From Bugula neritina (lineage: Eukaryota > Bryozoa > Gymnolaemata > Cheilostomatida > Bugulidae): a DNA stretch of 64,000 nt. The notes under the pieces are model-generated. The model searched no databases and was not told the origin of the DNA. It saw only the letters and a list, made by a program, of their open reading frames with translations. The first letter of the stretch is position 1; each line of letters starts with the position of its first letter. A program made the position numbers and the translations under genes. Positions 51,801-63,792 of the stretch are shown here, piece after piece. The stretch spans positions 22,983,128 to 23,047,127 of the forward strand of contig OZ037767.1 of assembly GCA_964035545.1 (NCBI GenBank). The letters are read 5' to 3'.

Positions 51801-54800
51801 TTCACTGAGAAAGAATTGCGAAGACATTGAGCCAATAGAGTTGTTCCTTCACTATCAGCAGTTCTATCTAAGTCACAGTCTAGACATGAGCACTTTTCTA
51901 AAGGTACCTTCCTAGGTGACAATGACCCTTCTGTCGTAGCATAACTTTCATCAGTCAAATGTGAGGAATCGCCAACATCAATGGTGGTTAATTTAAAAGA
52001 TGAAGAGTCTCCACATTCACTGCCAGACATAAAAGTAGCAGCTTGCAGAGCATGACTATATGAAAGTTGCCAATCATTGTTTGCATTTTCACAGTAAGAA
52101 TCACTTGCAGATAGAGAAAGTGATGAAGAAAAACAATGACGTTTAGCAGGGATATCTAACTCAGGCATAGCAAGGAACCGTTTTAAAATTAAATCCCGGT
52201 CTTCAGTGATTTCTTTAATGCTTTGCCTTGAACGCACATTACGCAATTTGGTTGTACGACTAATGGCAGCCTCTGTGATATCTTTCGGAGTATTATGTCT
52301 GATATTGGTTGTTAAAGTTGAAAGTTGAACACTGCAAGGTTTCAATATACTGGTGTGCACCAAATTAGAAAGTGGCTTAGTGTGAACTTTTGATTGGTTA
52401 ACCAGTTTGCTAGAGTTTCGAGTTTGAGGAAACACAGGTGGAAAACTTAGACCATGTCTGACAGAAGAATGTTCCAGATCTGCATGAGACTCAACTTGCT
52501 CCTCACTAGAGAGATTATCCGGTGAAGAAACTTGTGTGCTTATTACAGGAGGTAATGTTATTGGCAAAGTTTGTGGAGTGGTGCTAGGTGCAAAAATAAT
52601 AACCATATTGTTGTGTACAGGAGATGAGGTTGAATTTGATGTTGACTTGAGTGCAATAGATGGTGGCTTAGGAGCAATAGTTGGCGGCTTAGGCGCAATA
52701 GAAGCCGGTTTAGGGGCAATAGTCGTAGGCTTTGGTGAAATATGTATTGACTTTGGTGAGATCAACGATGTCTTTAAAGCAATAGATGTTGGGTTGGGAG
52801 AAATGGATGAAGGCTTAGGTGAAACTAGGGTGGTTGACATAGCGGTAACGGAGCACTCTGTCAAAGACTGCACTGACTGTAGAGTACTCTTTTGACGGTC
52901 ATCAGCATTAGACATACTCGAGGGCAAATAAGATGAAGTAGCAGCGATGGAAGATTTATTAGCAACAACTGATTGTTTTCTCAGTCTACCTGACGTTCTA
53001 GTTTCAGCAGTTTCTCTAACATTCATTCTTGTAGCTGGTGATGGCTTTGGTCTGTCTACACTAAAATATTTTGCAGATTTTATGGTGCGCTCTGATCTTG
53101 GTTTCACAAGCGCAGTATCAGCAACCAAACTAGATGACATACGTGAGCTTTTTTCATTACTAGATTGCCTTACACAAGTGTTTGTAAGCACAGAATCAGG
53201 CATAATTGCATTTGGTTTAACAGCTGGGGGAAGTGTTAAAGGTAAATTCACAGATGGTTTAACTGTTTTAGCACTTTTAATCGATATTTTGCGAGCATAG
53301 GAATCAGATTCATAAGAATACAGCCCCTCATATGACACTTCGACTGCCCGAACAGCATTGCACATAATGTTTGAACGTTTTTTAGATGATTTGGAAGACA
53401 CAGAGCGAGTATCTGAGTTTGTTTCACACTTCTCTACACTATCTCGTTGGACCAAAACAGATCTTCTCAATGTCAATGTGACTCTACCATCTTTTTCACT
53501 TGGAAGATGAGATGAACGCAAAATAAGCTCTTTTTCATGGTTTAACTCTGTTTTTACAGCTTCTGATTTTGGAGGAATTGATTCTGATTGGTGTTTCCTA
53601 GATCGAAGCATAATGCGCCGTGACTTTTGAAGCTGAGAGGTTTTTAAAGATAATTTGGCTGGTGCTAGTTTCTTATGCTTTGAAGAATTGCGGGTAGACA
53701 TATATTCATCATTGGTAGCGCGTTCAGATACGCTTTTAGCAGCATTGTCTGCTAGTGTAACACCATCTTCCAAGTCTGCTAAAAACCCTTTTAATAAAAT
53801 AGAGTGTTCATTTGACTTTACAATGTTGCCATCAGATGCTTGGGTGGTAGAGTTACTTCCAGCATCTAAAAATCGTGCAGGTACCCTCTTTAATCGCTCA
53901 GAGCGACTGTGGTGAACAGATACAACTTTATTTTTAACTTTTCTTTCAGCAGGCCTTGTTGATTTTAATTTTGTTTTTGGCAGCCGTCTTGTTGCCAACT
54001 TCCCTCGCTTACGGCGTTTATTAAGCTTATCTCGTCTAACAAGAGGGGGTAAATCAATAGGTAACTCTTCAAGTAAACGATCTGATGGTGCAACGCCCAA
54101 GACTTGACTCAACTGGCTCAGCTTATCAACAAATGACCTAGGCTTAGGCAAAACTGAATTTGGAGAATGAGAAGTATTGTCAATCTCCAAATGAAGTTCC
54201 TCGCTACCAGATGTTTTTGAACAAGGTCCGTCTAAACATTTACCGTTGTCAACAGTTTTACATTCAGTGTCTGCTATACTAAAGCCATTTACCTCTTGAA
54301 CACAGTGTTGTGGGCTTTCTAATTGGGTAGTTGATGCATTGTGTTTATTTGAGCTATTTGTCATGAGAGTCTCTTCCGACTTAAGCTCAAGTGGTGGTAG
54401 GCTTGCATTGGAACTTTGAAGATTAGCAGCAACTGTAGTTGAGTGATCACTAGACATTTCAGCGGAAATGAAGGTTGAAATTTCGTGAATATCTTGTAAT
54501 ATTGATTGAGTAGACATTGGTTCACTGGCAGGTTTAAATGCCATAGGCTGCTCAATAGCCTGCTGTTCAGCATGCATAGAATGAGGTACATTTCTTGAGC
54601 CATGTGGTCGCTTTGTAACTTTAGAGCCATGACGCTTTTTCTTTCTAAACAGTCCTTGTTGAACTGCTGGCTTTGCAGATAAAAAATGATTGGGTGAAGA
54701 ATGAACAGGTGCAATTGTATGCTCAGAACTGACGGTATCTTCTACTGAATGAGACAACAATGATGGTGAACATGAAGATAAATCAGAAGCGTTAGGACAC

Positions 54801-57800
54801 TTTGTTGCTGGAATAGTTGGTTCAGTTGGCACAGGTAATACTGTGCCTTTAAGAAAAGTGTCAGTTTGAGTGTTTATTTGATTAAGTTGAACAGAACTGG
54901 ACATAAAAGTTGCATTAAATGGTTGTCTGAGTTGTGCCTGTAAAAAATTTTGATACAAACTTGAAGTAGAAAGTTCAACATGTGCAATACCTTCTTGGTC
55001 GTTAGATGGCGACTTTGCTATGATATCTGACTTTCCAGAACTTTTTTCTGATATCCCCATGCTCAAACTTGGTGGAGTCGTATTACAGGGAAAACTTCCT
55101 GCAGGCAATTCGCCAGAGTCTGACATTGCTTGGGTTACAGCAGAACAAGGAAATGATTCGACTTTATTTTCCTGAGACAATTGCGGACCAGAGTTGGTTT
55201 TGCCGCTTACTTGACTATTTTGTTTTAACTGAGTTTTTTGTAAACACGTTTTTTCCGGTGGCAAAGTCTCAATTGAAACACTTTGGGAGTTTTGATGCAA
55301 GGTTTTAGTTTTAGGTTTTTTATTGTGCCTATGTCGTTTTCCAACTTTTTGCTTGGAATCAACAGTATATGAGTCTCGGCCTTTAGACCCAGGCTTGCCC
55401 AGTTGAAAAGATGGTGCTTCATAAACAGCAATGGGTTGGGGAAAAACACTTGTATTCTGAAGACAATTTTGAGCTGCATTGAAAGTGTCAGATTGAGAGG
55501 ACAGTGGAGGTTCAATCTCAGTTTTCTGAAAGCTTGCCTCAAGCAAAACAGAAGATGATTCAGTCTTTGGAGGCAATGGTAGACCTATAGTGGCTGCACA
55601 GCTAGGAAAGTGTGGATACTCACATGATAAATCAGGAACAGTTGTTACCAGTTTTGAAGCCAGTGTAGCTTGAGTAGTAATATTGTCTGAAAACAGTGTA
55701 GCACTTATATTCTTCTGTTTAGTTGAGTATTCTAAGCTGGGAACCTTACATTTCAGACCAGTTTGACGAGAAACAAGTGAAGTTGACGACTTTGCCAAAT
55801 CTAACTCACATGAGACTGATTTTGACAATGCCCTATTCAATTTTGAATTAGCTGAGTTTATAGTTCTCTGTCCGTCTGTATCTTCATTCTCATTAGCCAG
55901 CATTGTCAAATCAGACATCAGTCGGGGATTAAAGTTGGGGCTTGTCGGTAAAGATTTTGCTTGAGAAGATGGGAAAGGAGACTTTAGCGAAACTATTGGG
56001 GGTTCAGGTATGTTTGAAGGTGATTGTTCTATTGAATGAGGTGGAATTGTATGTAATGGGATTTTTATATTTAGAGGATTAGTCGGCGAGCTACTTTTCA
56101 AGGTGAATCTTCTTCCTTTCTTAGACAATTTCAATCTAGGAATGCAGCTCTCAGAAGCAGTGGAATTTTCTGCATAACTTGCATCATCATTCTGCATTTG
56201 CACTTCCCTGTGAGTTTCCACATTTTCCTGAGTTGGTTGAGCCTGTTTTGAAAAATTAGGCACATAGGTTAGTTCACTTTCTGTATCTTCATTGATAGTA
56301 GTATTAAGATTGCCCTCACACCTTTGCTTTTTGTCTTTATTAGATTTAGACTTTTTAGCTTTCTTCTTATGCGCCTTCTCCTTTACTTTTTTCTTTTTGT
56401 TCAACTTATCCTCGATTTTTAGAGTCAATGATTTAAAATTGAGAGTTATTTTTGGTTTATTTTCTTGGAGCTGTTTTCTATTTTCGAATACAGGAGAAAC
56501 TAATTCACTAGTATGACCAGCATTATACTGATTTCCAGATGTCCGCTTAATCTTCAACTTCAACGTACTTGCTTGCTGAGATACCGGAGGTGCACAAGTG
56601 TCTTCATTCACAGATGTGTTTCTTCTAATAGTGAACTTTAATGGGTTTGTGTTTTTACTGACTTGAAACGATGAATTTGTTTCAATCTAAAGCAAAATAG
56701 AAATATTAAAGTTCATACGATATATTTGTAAATAAGTAAATGTATATGCAAGTACAAGTAATGAATACTTCGGCAAAACCATTTTTAAATTCTTGATAGC
56801 CACTTTACCGTTTCCGACATTAGATGAGCATCATCTTCATATGTGTCATCTTCAGCACCATCCAATTGAGGAACAGAACTAGTTGAAACCAAAGGAAAAA
56901 ATTTAAGTTGCTATTTACAGTAATAAAAATATTAAATATTCTTTTTCTTGGGAACAATTATACAAATTGAAAGTGAAGACAAATACATTATTATCTATAA
57001 AAATACTCTAAAGATCCTACACTTACTTATCACAGCTTATGTCATCCTCAACTTCCCAAACTGGCTGAGCCATGATTGTTGTCTGTAAATCCTCATCACT
57101 GCTTTCATCGAAATAGCTGTTACGCTCATCATATAAATTGTCAAAAGTAGAGTTCACCTATGTAAAACAAGCAAATAGTAACATAACAACATAACTAGTA
57201 GCCAAGTTGTCAAACTATTATAATACGCCATACTAGTGACTATTTGACAGTGTCACAAAGCCATTAGAAATTATTCTCTTTTACCACTAACTGTAACAGC
57301 CTAAATGCTCCATACCAACAATCAGTATTATTGTACAACTAAAACACTTTCATGATATTGCAACACAATATTTAGCGACCAACCTGAATTAAATTTGTAC
57401 CATGCACCCAATCATCATCATCACTATCAAATATGATAGATGAACTATGTGTGGAGTTCACTTGTGATTGGCTACCACTGAATATTGAACTATTTTCTAA
57501 TTGGTCAAATGATGTGCTCTCAAAATGTGCTTTGTGATCCCGTTGACCCATGGGCTGTGATGCACTGTCTGTCTCTTTCACAGAAGATTGAGAGTTTTCA
57601 GCTGACTTTATTTGTGAGGCAGCTTTATTGTTTGAAGAAGAGCTTTGTTCTGGCCACTTCTTACCCCATTTATACAACGCCTTTGCAGATATGCGACTAC
57701 CTTGGCTAGTCCAGCTACCAGCTGATAAGACACTCATTGATCTAGAGAAATAACTCAGCAAGTTTATTACTAGTATACTAGCAAGATTGATACTAGTAAC

Positions 57801-60800
57801 TTCGTATAAAAATAGGTTGGATTCATTGAAAGCAAAATGTGTTCTCTAAAACACTTTAAAAAGTCATGCTGGGGCAGCTTATTACCTAAAATATTTACAA
57901 ACACTGAGATCTATGCTGTCTTTATGATGCTTTACAAAAAAATTATTAAAGCGAGGTAATTAGGATCTTCTAATAAGCAAGACAGGTGGAATATGGAAAG
58001 CATAAACAGAAATATACAAAGCAAGTATATTACATGTGAGCCTGCTGGCATTATTCTGAGTTTATCTATTTATCCAATATCAGTATTTAAGGCTGAGTTG
58101 GTGACCAGACTCCACCAAAATGGGTCACTTTCAAGACAAGCATCTAGTCACAACCTCTATTCAAGTACATTTCAGCTTCGAGTAAAAGTTGTCACACATA
58201 ACATGTGTAACTTCTACTTTTACACATGAATCAAAGGTTACCTGTGTTCTGATGAAGCACATAGAGTAGTGTCAGAAAGAGGACTGTAGGAAGGTAGTTG
58301 GGCCATGGTTGGAGTGGAGGAGACAGTTGTGTCTTGTTGATGCTGATTCTGAGGTGAGCTCAATGGAGAGTAGCTGAATGACTCATCCTTCCACGGATCA
58401 TCACCACCTTAAAATCAGAATAGTGTTATACTGCACAGTAGCATTAGATAGTATCTGGTATGATTTCATAACAAAACTTACACAAACAGCAACAGCAGAA
58501 CCATAAAATCGTTGATTTATAAAAAGTCAGTCAACATAAAATTTTACAACTGAAGAACTTGAAACAAAATCACTCAACAAATTAAACACACTTCAGTTCC
58601 TAGGAATATCAAAACACAAAATGTTGGGTGAGATTGTTGAGCCGCAAGCATAGACCAAACCTCTTTGTGGTGAAACTCGTGGTGAGTAACTAATATACTC
58701 CTCATCTTTTGTAGAATCATCATCAGACAAATGTTCCGCCAACAGTGCAGCCAGCTCTTGGCAACTCACTACAGAAAAGGAGAGAATAAAAACTTTAGTA
58801 GTACAATATTTAGATGACAGTGTTTAGTTAATAATACATAGGAACTACAGAGTGGAATAGATATATTACTCTGTATAGTCAGAACTGCATAGAAACTGTG
58901 CAATATAATAGTAGACCAAGTGGCTAAACAATATGACATAGAACAGCAAAGCCTGTAAAAGACTTAATATATATTTCGTGATTTTAGACATCTAAAATAA
59001 ATTTGCTTCAACTAGCTACACAATAGTAGAATTTATTTCAGGTAAAATTAAAGTAATATTATCAAAATAAAACAATTGTCAACTTTTGGAAAACACAAAC
59101 TCTGCCTAACAAGCTGGTCCGGCTACAAGAAAACAATAGGCACTATCTGCAAGCAGAGAATGCTCTCTACTATGTTGACATACATTTCTCTGCAGCCTGT
59201 GTAAGATTGGCACTGAAATTCAGCACGTGATTTATAGACTCCTGATTCACTTCCCCTTGAGAACAGACAGAACTGAGATTCAATGAAGAGTCACCGGGAG
59301 TGCTGGGAACTGCAAAACTCTGTTGATCTTCTTCTGTACAACTGAAACCGCATATATATATAAAACAGAGTATTAGAGTACAGCATTAGAACTGTACAAC
59401 TGAAACATAGTAGTAGAGTACAGCATTGGAGTACAGCATTAGAACTGTGCTACTGAGCAATAGGCATGGATAACAATTTTATAATACACAAACTAATATA
59501 ATTAAAATGGAACCAGTTTTAAAGAAAATTATGTTGAAAGCACTCATATCAATATAAACAGTGATATTGACAATCTTTTGTTTTTGCTACAAGAAGATAG
59601 TAGTCAGAAAACGAATTCTAGCATGTAAAAAGATAGCCACTTTTAGCCCATGGCACTTACATGTCGAGTGCATCTACCATATCAATAAACCTCTGGTACC
59701 ACACTTCACTGACACCAGCATCAGGTGGGTCTTTTCTCTCTACATGAAAACATTGGAATACATACATTGGAATAGATACAGCAATGAAGATGGGAATTAT
59801 TATAGAGCAGGGAGCACCCAAACAAGAAAATGAATTGCTAGTTAAAGCTTAAAATGAAGCTGTATGACAATGACATGACCAAAGCCTTGTTGAGTTAAAC
59901 ACGCAGCTTTTCTAAAGTGAATACACTGTTTGTGTAAAAGCAACAGCAGACCTTGTGAGTTAGGTGCATCTAATTTCACTTCGCCATCTAGACCATTAGC
60001 TTGCAGTCTTTTCTTTTCATCTTCCCAGAGAGCAAGTAATCCGGGATTTGTCCCCACATGATCTGTCGGATAATATAGTCTTGTAAAAAAGCTCACGGAA
60101 GTTTATAGTCGCTATCCCTGTGAGAAAACCCCTGATGGAAGGAGTTTTTGTTAAAGCTAAGGCCTTATTTAAAATTAGGCACAGGAGCAATTATGCCTGG
60201 ATGCTCTTCCTAACATCACCAATGATCTTTACTGGGGTCCGAACCCATGACCTCGTGATTACTAGGCAAACGTTCTAACCCCTAGACCACGGCTGCTCCC
60301 TTAATATAGTCTTGTAAAGTCACAGATAGAAGACAATGGCTTGAAGATGATAGAGTGTGACTGAGGAGAGAGTGTTAGAGTGCTATAAGTAGAATAATTA
60401 TATAAAAATGAATATGTGGGATATCTGAAACAAACAACCCTGAAAGGCGTCACATTTCAAGGTTTTTAAGAATATCTAATAAGAATTCTTATGTTGGATC
60501 AACACAACCTCAGAAACTCACAGAAAGATCGATATGTTGTTTGCAGCGCAATACAGCATGCCTTCACATTACATTCACTTTATAATTAGCCTAATTGAAA
60601 AATTGAGGCGAACGAAAATAGACCTGCAATTTTGTATTCAAACACAAGAAATTCATTTACAAATATCATTAAAGTTAGAGACATATTTCACTCTGATAAG
60701 TTCAACGTATATCTTATAATTATATTTGAAGCATAAGAAGTAGAGCATTGCAGCATTAGTTTCATCTACCAAGATTAGTCATAATCCAGAGCATAACAAA

Positions 60801-63792
60801 AGCCGAGTATGCACAAAGCCATGCAGATGAATTCACTTACCATTGATTAGCTGTTTGTTTAGAATATCGGCTGCAATGACATCTACCTCTTGGTCACAAG
60901 TGCTCACTTTATACAATGTGTCAATGGAGCGATTTACTGTGCCAGTAGTATTACTAGTCCCAGATAATGACAATGTTTCATCACCTATTGAAACCACACA
61001 ACACTGTTGGTAGAGAACTCATACTTATGCATCAGTTTAATCACTTTGTTAAAACAAGAGGCAGAACATTACAGGAGGCAAGGATGTCTTTGAGGCGAGT
61101 GTTCTTCTGACACTTGACGACACCATGGTGATTTTTGGCGCACACTTTGTTCATATGTGGCCATTTTTTACAAATATTCTGAACTAGGTCTTGATGGATT
61201 TTAGGTCCAGATATGCACATGGGTTTCATGAGAGGTCAACGGAAAACTTTTTGCCAATAATTACAAGATTACCAATTACCAACAGTGTCACCTTGCCAAC
61301 TTACTACTTATGTTTAGCCATATAATTAGTCAGCGTACCACAAACTATACTTTTAGCTGATACATATCGAATGATTCTACAGCGTAAAATGTAGAATCAC
61401 ACAAATTAGCATATCTATTTTCAAAGTACACATCTAAATCATTCCTATAAGCTGCTTTATCACCAACTTCAAACTCTCTGGTTGCTAAGCTAATGGGTGA
61501 TTTACCTTCAGCTTGCTGCTGATTGCTGTCACTGACTGCTTTCCTTTTCACATGAGCCGACACATTGATGAAGTTCATCCCGTAAAGATTGTAGTCGATG
61601 AAAAACTGTAAGTTTAAAAATTAGTCAGTTTCATTATAAAGTATGAAGAAACACTAGGTAAACGCATTGCAAAAAGAATTTTAGCATAAACACTTTGTTC
61701 CCATTGCATCGGGATGGATTTGAAAGAATAGATTTGTGGTTGTGGTTTGCATGAACTTACGGTTGTGATTTCATTTGATGCAACTGTTCCCAAACATCAA
61801 ATAAACAAATGCATTAGATAATGCAAAGCAATGAGAACATAGTGAAAGTAGCTGAAAAATCAGCTTCAATTTTGTTTAACATCATTATATGTATTATATT
61901 ATATATATTATTAGCATATGAAACAAAGATGAAGAATGTAGAAGTCAGCAATATTTGATGAATATTGGCAGCACACACAAACCTGTAGAATGAATGGAAT
62001 ATGTGTTTCGTGAGGTTGGAAGCTTCTTCCCATAATGGCTCCACCCAGCAGTAGATCCGACAGTCTATCCAACAGAATGTTCAGACAATTATAAAATTAT
62101 TTCGGCCAACATACTCATTGTATATCAATACCTCTTCATTATGTCATTAATATGCTTAACAAAGTGGTAACAAATTGTAATATAAAAATAAAGTTTTTTG
62201 TAAAGCAGGTTGATTCAGAAGTACAAGGTGTAGAAGCTAAGTTGAGAATACAGTGTATAGTCTGGCTAGCTAAAACTTCAGCTAGAGTTGACATGAACTT
62301 TACCACTAACAACCAAGTATGTCATAAAAGCTTTTTTTAACCAATCTGTCCTTTATTTAACATAGATATTTGGTTGATCAAAACATGCAATATTTCAACA
62401 TTATATTTTATTTCTGGCAATCTTCTGGACTAATGGTACATACCTAGAAATAAGCAAAGCATTGTAGATATATATCTTCAAGAACACCTTTGCTTTATGA
62501 TGAAATCCATAGTAAGGTCTACAAGCAAAATATAAGCAAAACACATCAATTCTGGTGTAAAGCATGGTTATTATAATTCCATGTAATAATGGTTGAACAA
62601 CCAATTAAGTAACAAAGCCTCAAAAAAGAATAAAATGATATATATAAACAAAGAGACAACAGCTGTTAAATAATCAGTGGTATGATTGTGGAAAAAGCAA
62701 TAACATGGTATAAATTAGTTGGATGCACCATACCATATTCGTCATTATAATCCAAATGCATAGCTATATTCAACAATTGCGATGTAAAAGCTTAAAAAAA
62801 CACATCAATAAGGCCGTGGTTATGAGGTTAAGAGAAAGATCTGAGAGAGATGGCAGGAATGATATGGCAGCCAATTCAACTTAGAAGATGGGCATGAATC
62901 ATGCATCTAGCTTGCACAGAGCATGTATGAAAAGAACAACGTATGAATAACATGTACAAGACAAATAGAAATATATAGAACAGTGGAAATGTAATTAGAA
63001 CTGGAGCATCACTCTGTGCTTAATTTGTTTCTGTTTTTGGCCATTATCAGCTTCATAACTACTAAAGAGACTCAAAGAAATGAGGTAAAAAGACATTCTG
63101 TTTGTGAAGGGTTGGATGAAGGACATCAGTGGAAGATTAAAATTTAAGGCTAATAGATAAAAGAAGCTGAGTATTCGAGTTTTACAACAGAAAAGAAGGA
63201 TTCATAGAAGCTAGCATTTCAAGAAAAGAAAACAATTACAGGAAAAAATGGGCTGATATATTTAGGGGTACTAATTTAAATTAGGTATGAAGGTATGGAA
63301 GAAAATTGTATGGCGTGAGGCCAATGGGAGCAGAAACTCAAACAAAAATAAAACAAACTACAAGTGGATGAAAATTCTGCAACAAGAATAAAGACTGAAA
63401 AGTTAGACAGAAACAGAAATAACAATCTTAGAAGCAATAAAAGTAGGAGAGCTATAAAGAAATGGGTGGAAAGATGTTAAGCAAGAATGCATTTAGTGAA
63501 GCTAATCTATGCTTTAATCTTACTAAAAGAGATTGCAGCCTAAATTTGATATCAAAGTATAAAAATAGTGGACGGGTGTTTTCTTCCACAAGCATAGCTA
63601 GTACTCACACGCCATGAACAACGTTGATACTGAAGACGTGTTGAGTGTACGAGTCAGGTCTACCCAGTGATATGTTCAAGGCACGGTCAATAGCGTGAGT
63701 CAGCCTCTGGAGGTACAGATCGTCTGGCTCAAACTCCAATGGAATGTATATATATGGAAAGACACCATGAACATGCATGCACATTCGCTTTC
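35969..63792 (-). CDS. REV3L: DNA polymerase zeta catalytic subunit REV3L, 5' partial
   Basis: REV3L extends mismatched or lesion-blocked primer ends in translesion DNA synthesis, with REV7, POLD2 and POLD3. Exons in order of translation: 63792-63609, 62518-62444, 62064-61983, 61605-about 61464, 60984-60841, 60062-59952, 59739-59661, 59341-59184, 58768-58661, 58407-58242, 57741-57384, 57157-57027, 56878-56809, 56686-49673, 49572-49431, 48905-48753, 48356-47965, 47636-47427, 47022-46870, 46777-46270, 46159-46030, 45778-45719, 45006-44735, 43865-43646, 43478-43253, 43068-42938, 42623-42385, 42216-42036, 41594-41457, 40905-40728, 40397-40288, 39870-39756, 38845-38708, 38333-38143, 37684-37493, 37322-37226, 36826-36647, 36124-35969 (TAA). 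Frame is kept at every join. About 4,400 residues are visible against about 3,130 in human, mostly because of the giant exon. The first coding exon or exons lie outside the window. Confidence 0.95.
38860..39733. repeat. 21-bp minisatellite in a REV3L intron
   Basis: About 41 copies of CAGTGTGTAGTATATACTAGT (variants TATACACT, TATGTACT, AGACAG) fill the intron between exons 39870-39756 and 38845-38708. Internal AGTATATACT and ACTAGT are palindromes. The array begins about 15 bases beyond the downstream exon's acceptor. Confidence 0.95.
40437..40639 (+). mobile_element. tRNA-derived SINE, copy E, in a REV3L intron
   Basis: Same family as 6150: GGGTTAGAGC, then GGTCATGGGTTCGATCTCC, the central TTAGGAAGAGCATCCAGTCA, and the tail GGGATAATGACTATAAACTT. 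It is antisense to REV3L. Flanks resemble each other loosely (ATTAGCATAAG and ATTCATAAATG), so the target duplication is uncertain. Confidence 0.82.
43990..44577. repeat. 22-bp minisatellite in a REV3L intron
   Basis: About 27 copies of CTACTACTACAACATATAGATT, with CCACTACAAC, ACGACATAT and TATATGC variants. Blocks of several units recur in the same order, which suggests higher-order duplication. It lies between exons 45006-44735 and 43865-43646. Confidence 0.95.
46425..46745 (-). repeat. REV3L: 30-bp coding minisatellite in REV3L exon 46777-46270
   Basis: About eleven in-frame copies of a 30-bp unit encode a 10-residue repeat, consensus MQKAASAEVD, with variants such as MQQADSAEVD and MRKAASAEVD. 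The period is a multiple of three and no copy breaks the frame. Composition (Ala, Glu, Met, Gln) predicts a helical or coiled-coil rod between the REV7-binding region and the catalytic core. Confidence 0.92.
46870..47636 (-). other. REV3L: REV3L REV7-binding region
   Basis: The exon 47636-47427 (RYTHPPPSLKLV, then YPYFSKLDDC) and the exon 47022-46870 (YQPVRSPPTRGNVDKWLQQR) occupy the position of the human REV7-binding segment. The second contains YQPVRSPPTR, which matches the hydrophobic-x-P-x-x-x-P-P-[ST]-R pattern used to thread through the REV7 HORMA domain. The motif match is seen in sequence; binding is inferred. Confidence 0.65.
49673..56686 (-). other. REV3L: REV3L giant exon (2,338 codons)
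   Basis: One uninterrupted reading frame of 7,014 bp is bounded by an acceptor (TTGCTTTAG then ATTGAA) and a donor (GCTCAG then GTGAGT), both phase 0. It corresponds in position to the single very large middle exon of vertebrate REV3L but is considerably longer. The protein is Ser/Thr/Pro/Lys-rich and probably disordered, with basic stretches (KKKKVKEKAHKKKAKKSK near the start, KLNKRRKRGK in the middle), a proline repeat block and PxDLS-like motifs at the end. The preceding exon (56878-56809) carries SVPQLDG, also found just before the human large exon. Confidence 0.93.
60088..60301 (-). mobile_element. tRNA-derived SINE, copy F, with perfect 17-bp target duplication
   Basis: A reverse-oriented family member with tail GAAGTTTATAGTCGCTATCC and head CCCCTAGACCACGGCTGCTC. 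Flanking direct repeats TAATATAGTCTTGTAAA at 60071-60087 and 60302-60318 are identical, so this is the youngest-looking insertion in the window. It lies in the REV3L intron, about 26 bases upstream (in transcription) of the exon at 60062. Confidence 0.93.
60841..63792 (-). other. REV3L: REV3L N-terminal polymerase-B domain exons
   Basis: Five exons encode the conserved family-B N-terminal domain: MHVHGVFPYIYIP, ALNISLGRPDSYTQHVF, PYYGFHHKAKVFLKIYIYN, FQPHETHIPFILQ, FFIDYNLYGMNFIN and DQEVDVIAADILN. All align in order with vertebrate REV3L. The donor of the exon starting at 61605 is ambiguous. GAAGTTG/gtgata at 61464 joins in phase to 60984. The alternative reads on to CTAAAA/gtatag near 61347 and uses a different acceptor for the next exon. 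Confidence 0.85.
61041..61229 (-). pseudogene. Possible retroelement protein fragment
   Basis: A 62-codon open frame in a REV3L intron reads ICKKWPHMNKVCAKN followed by VVKCQKNTRLKDILASCNVL. The pattern (R/K)KHWP...V.(Y/K).RNxxLKDIL resembles the segment after the reverse transcriptase of Penelope-like and related retroelements. It is too short to be sure and is clearly not part of REV3L. Confidence 0.3.

Noticed and set aside
52536-53915. Plus-strand open frames of 80-120 codons opposite REV3L
   Set aside because: They are antisense shadows of the giant exon and have no domain or splice support.
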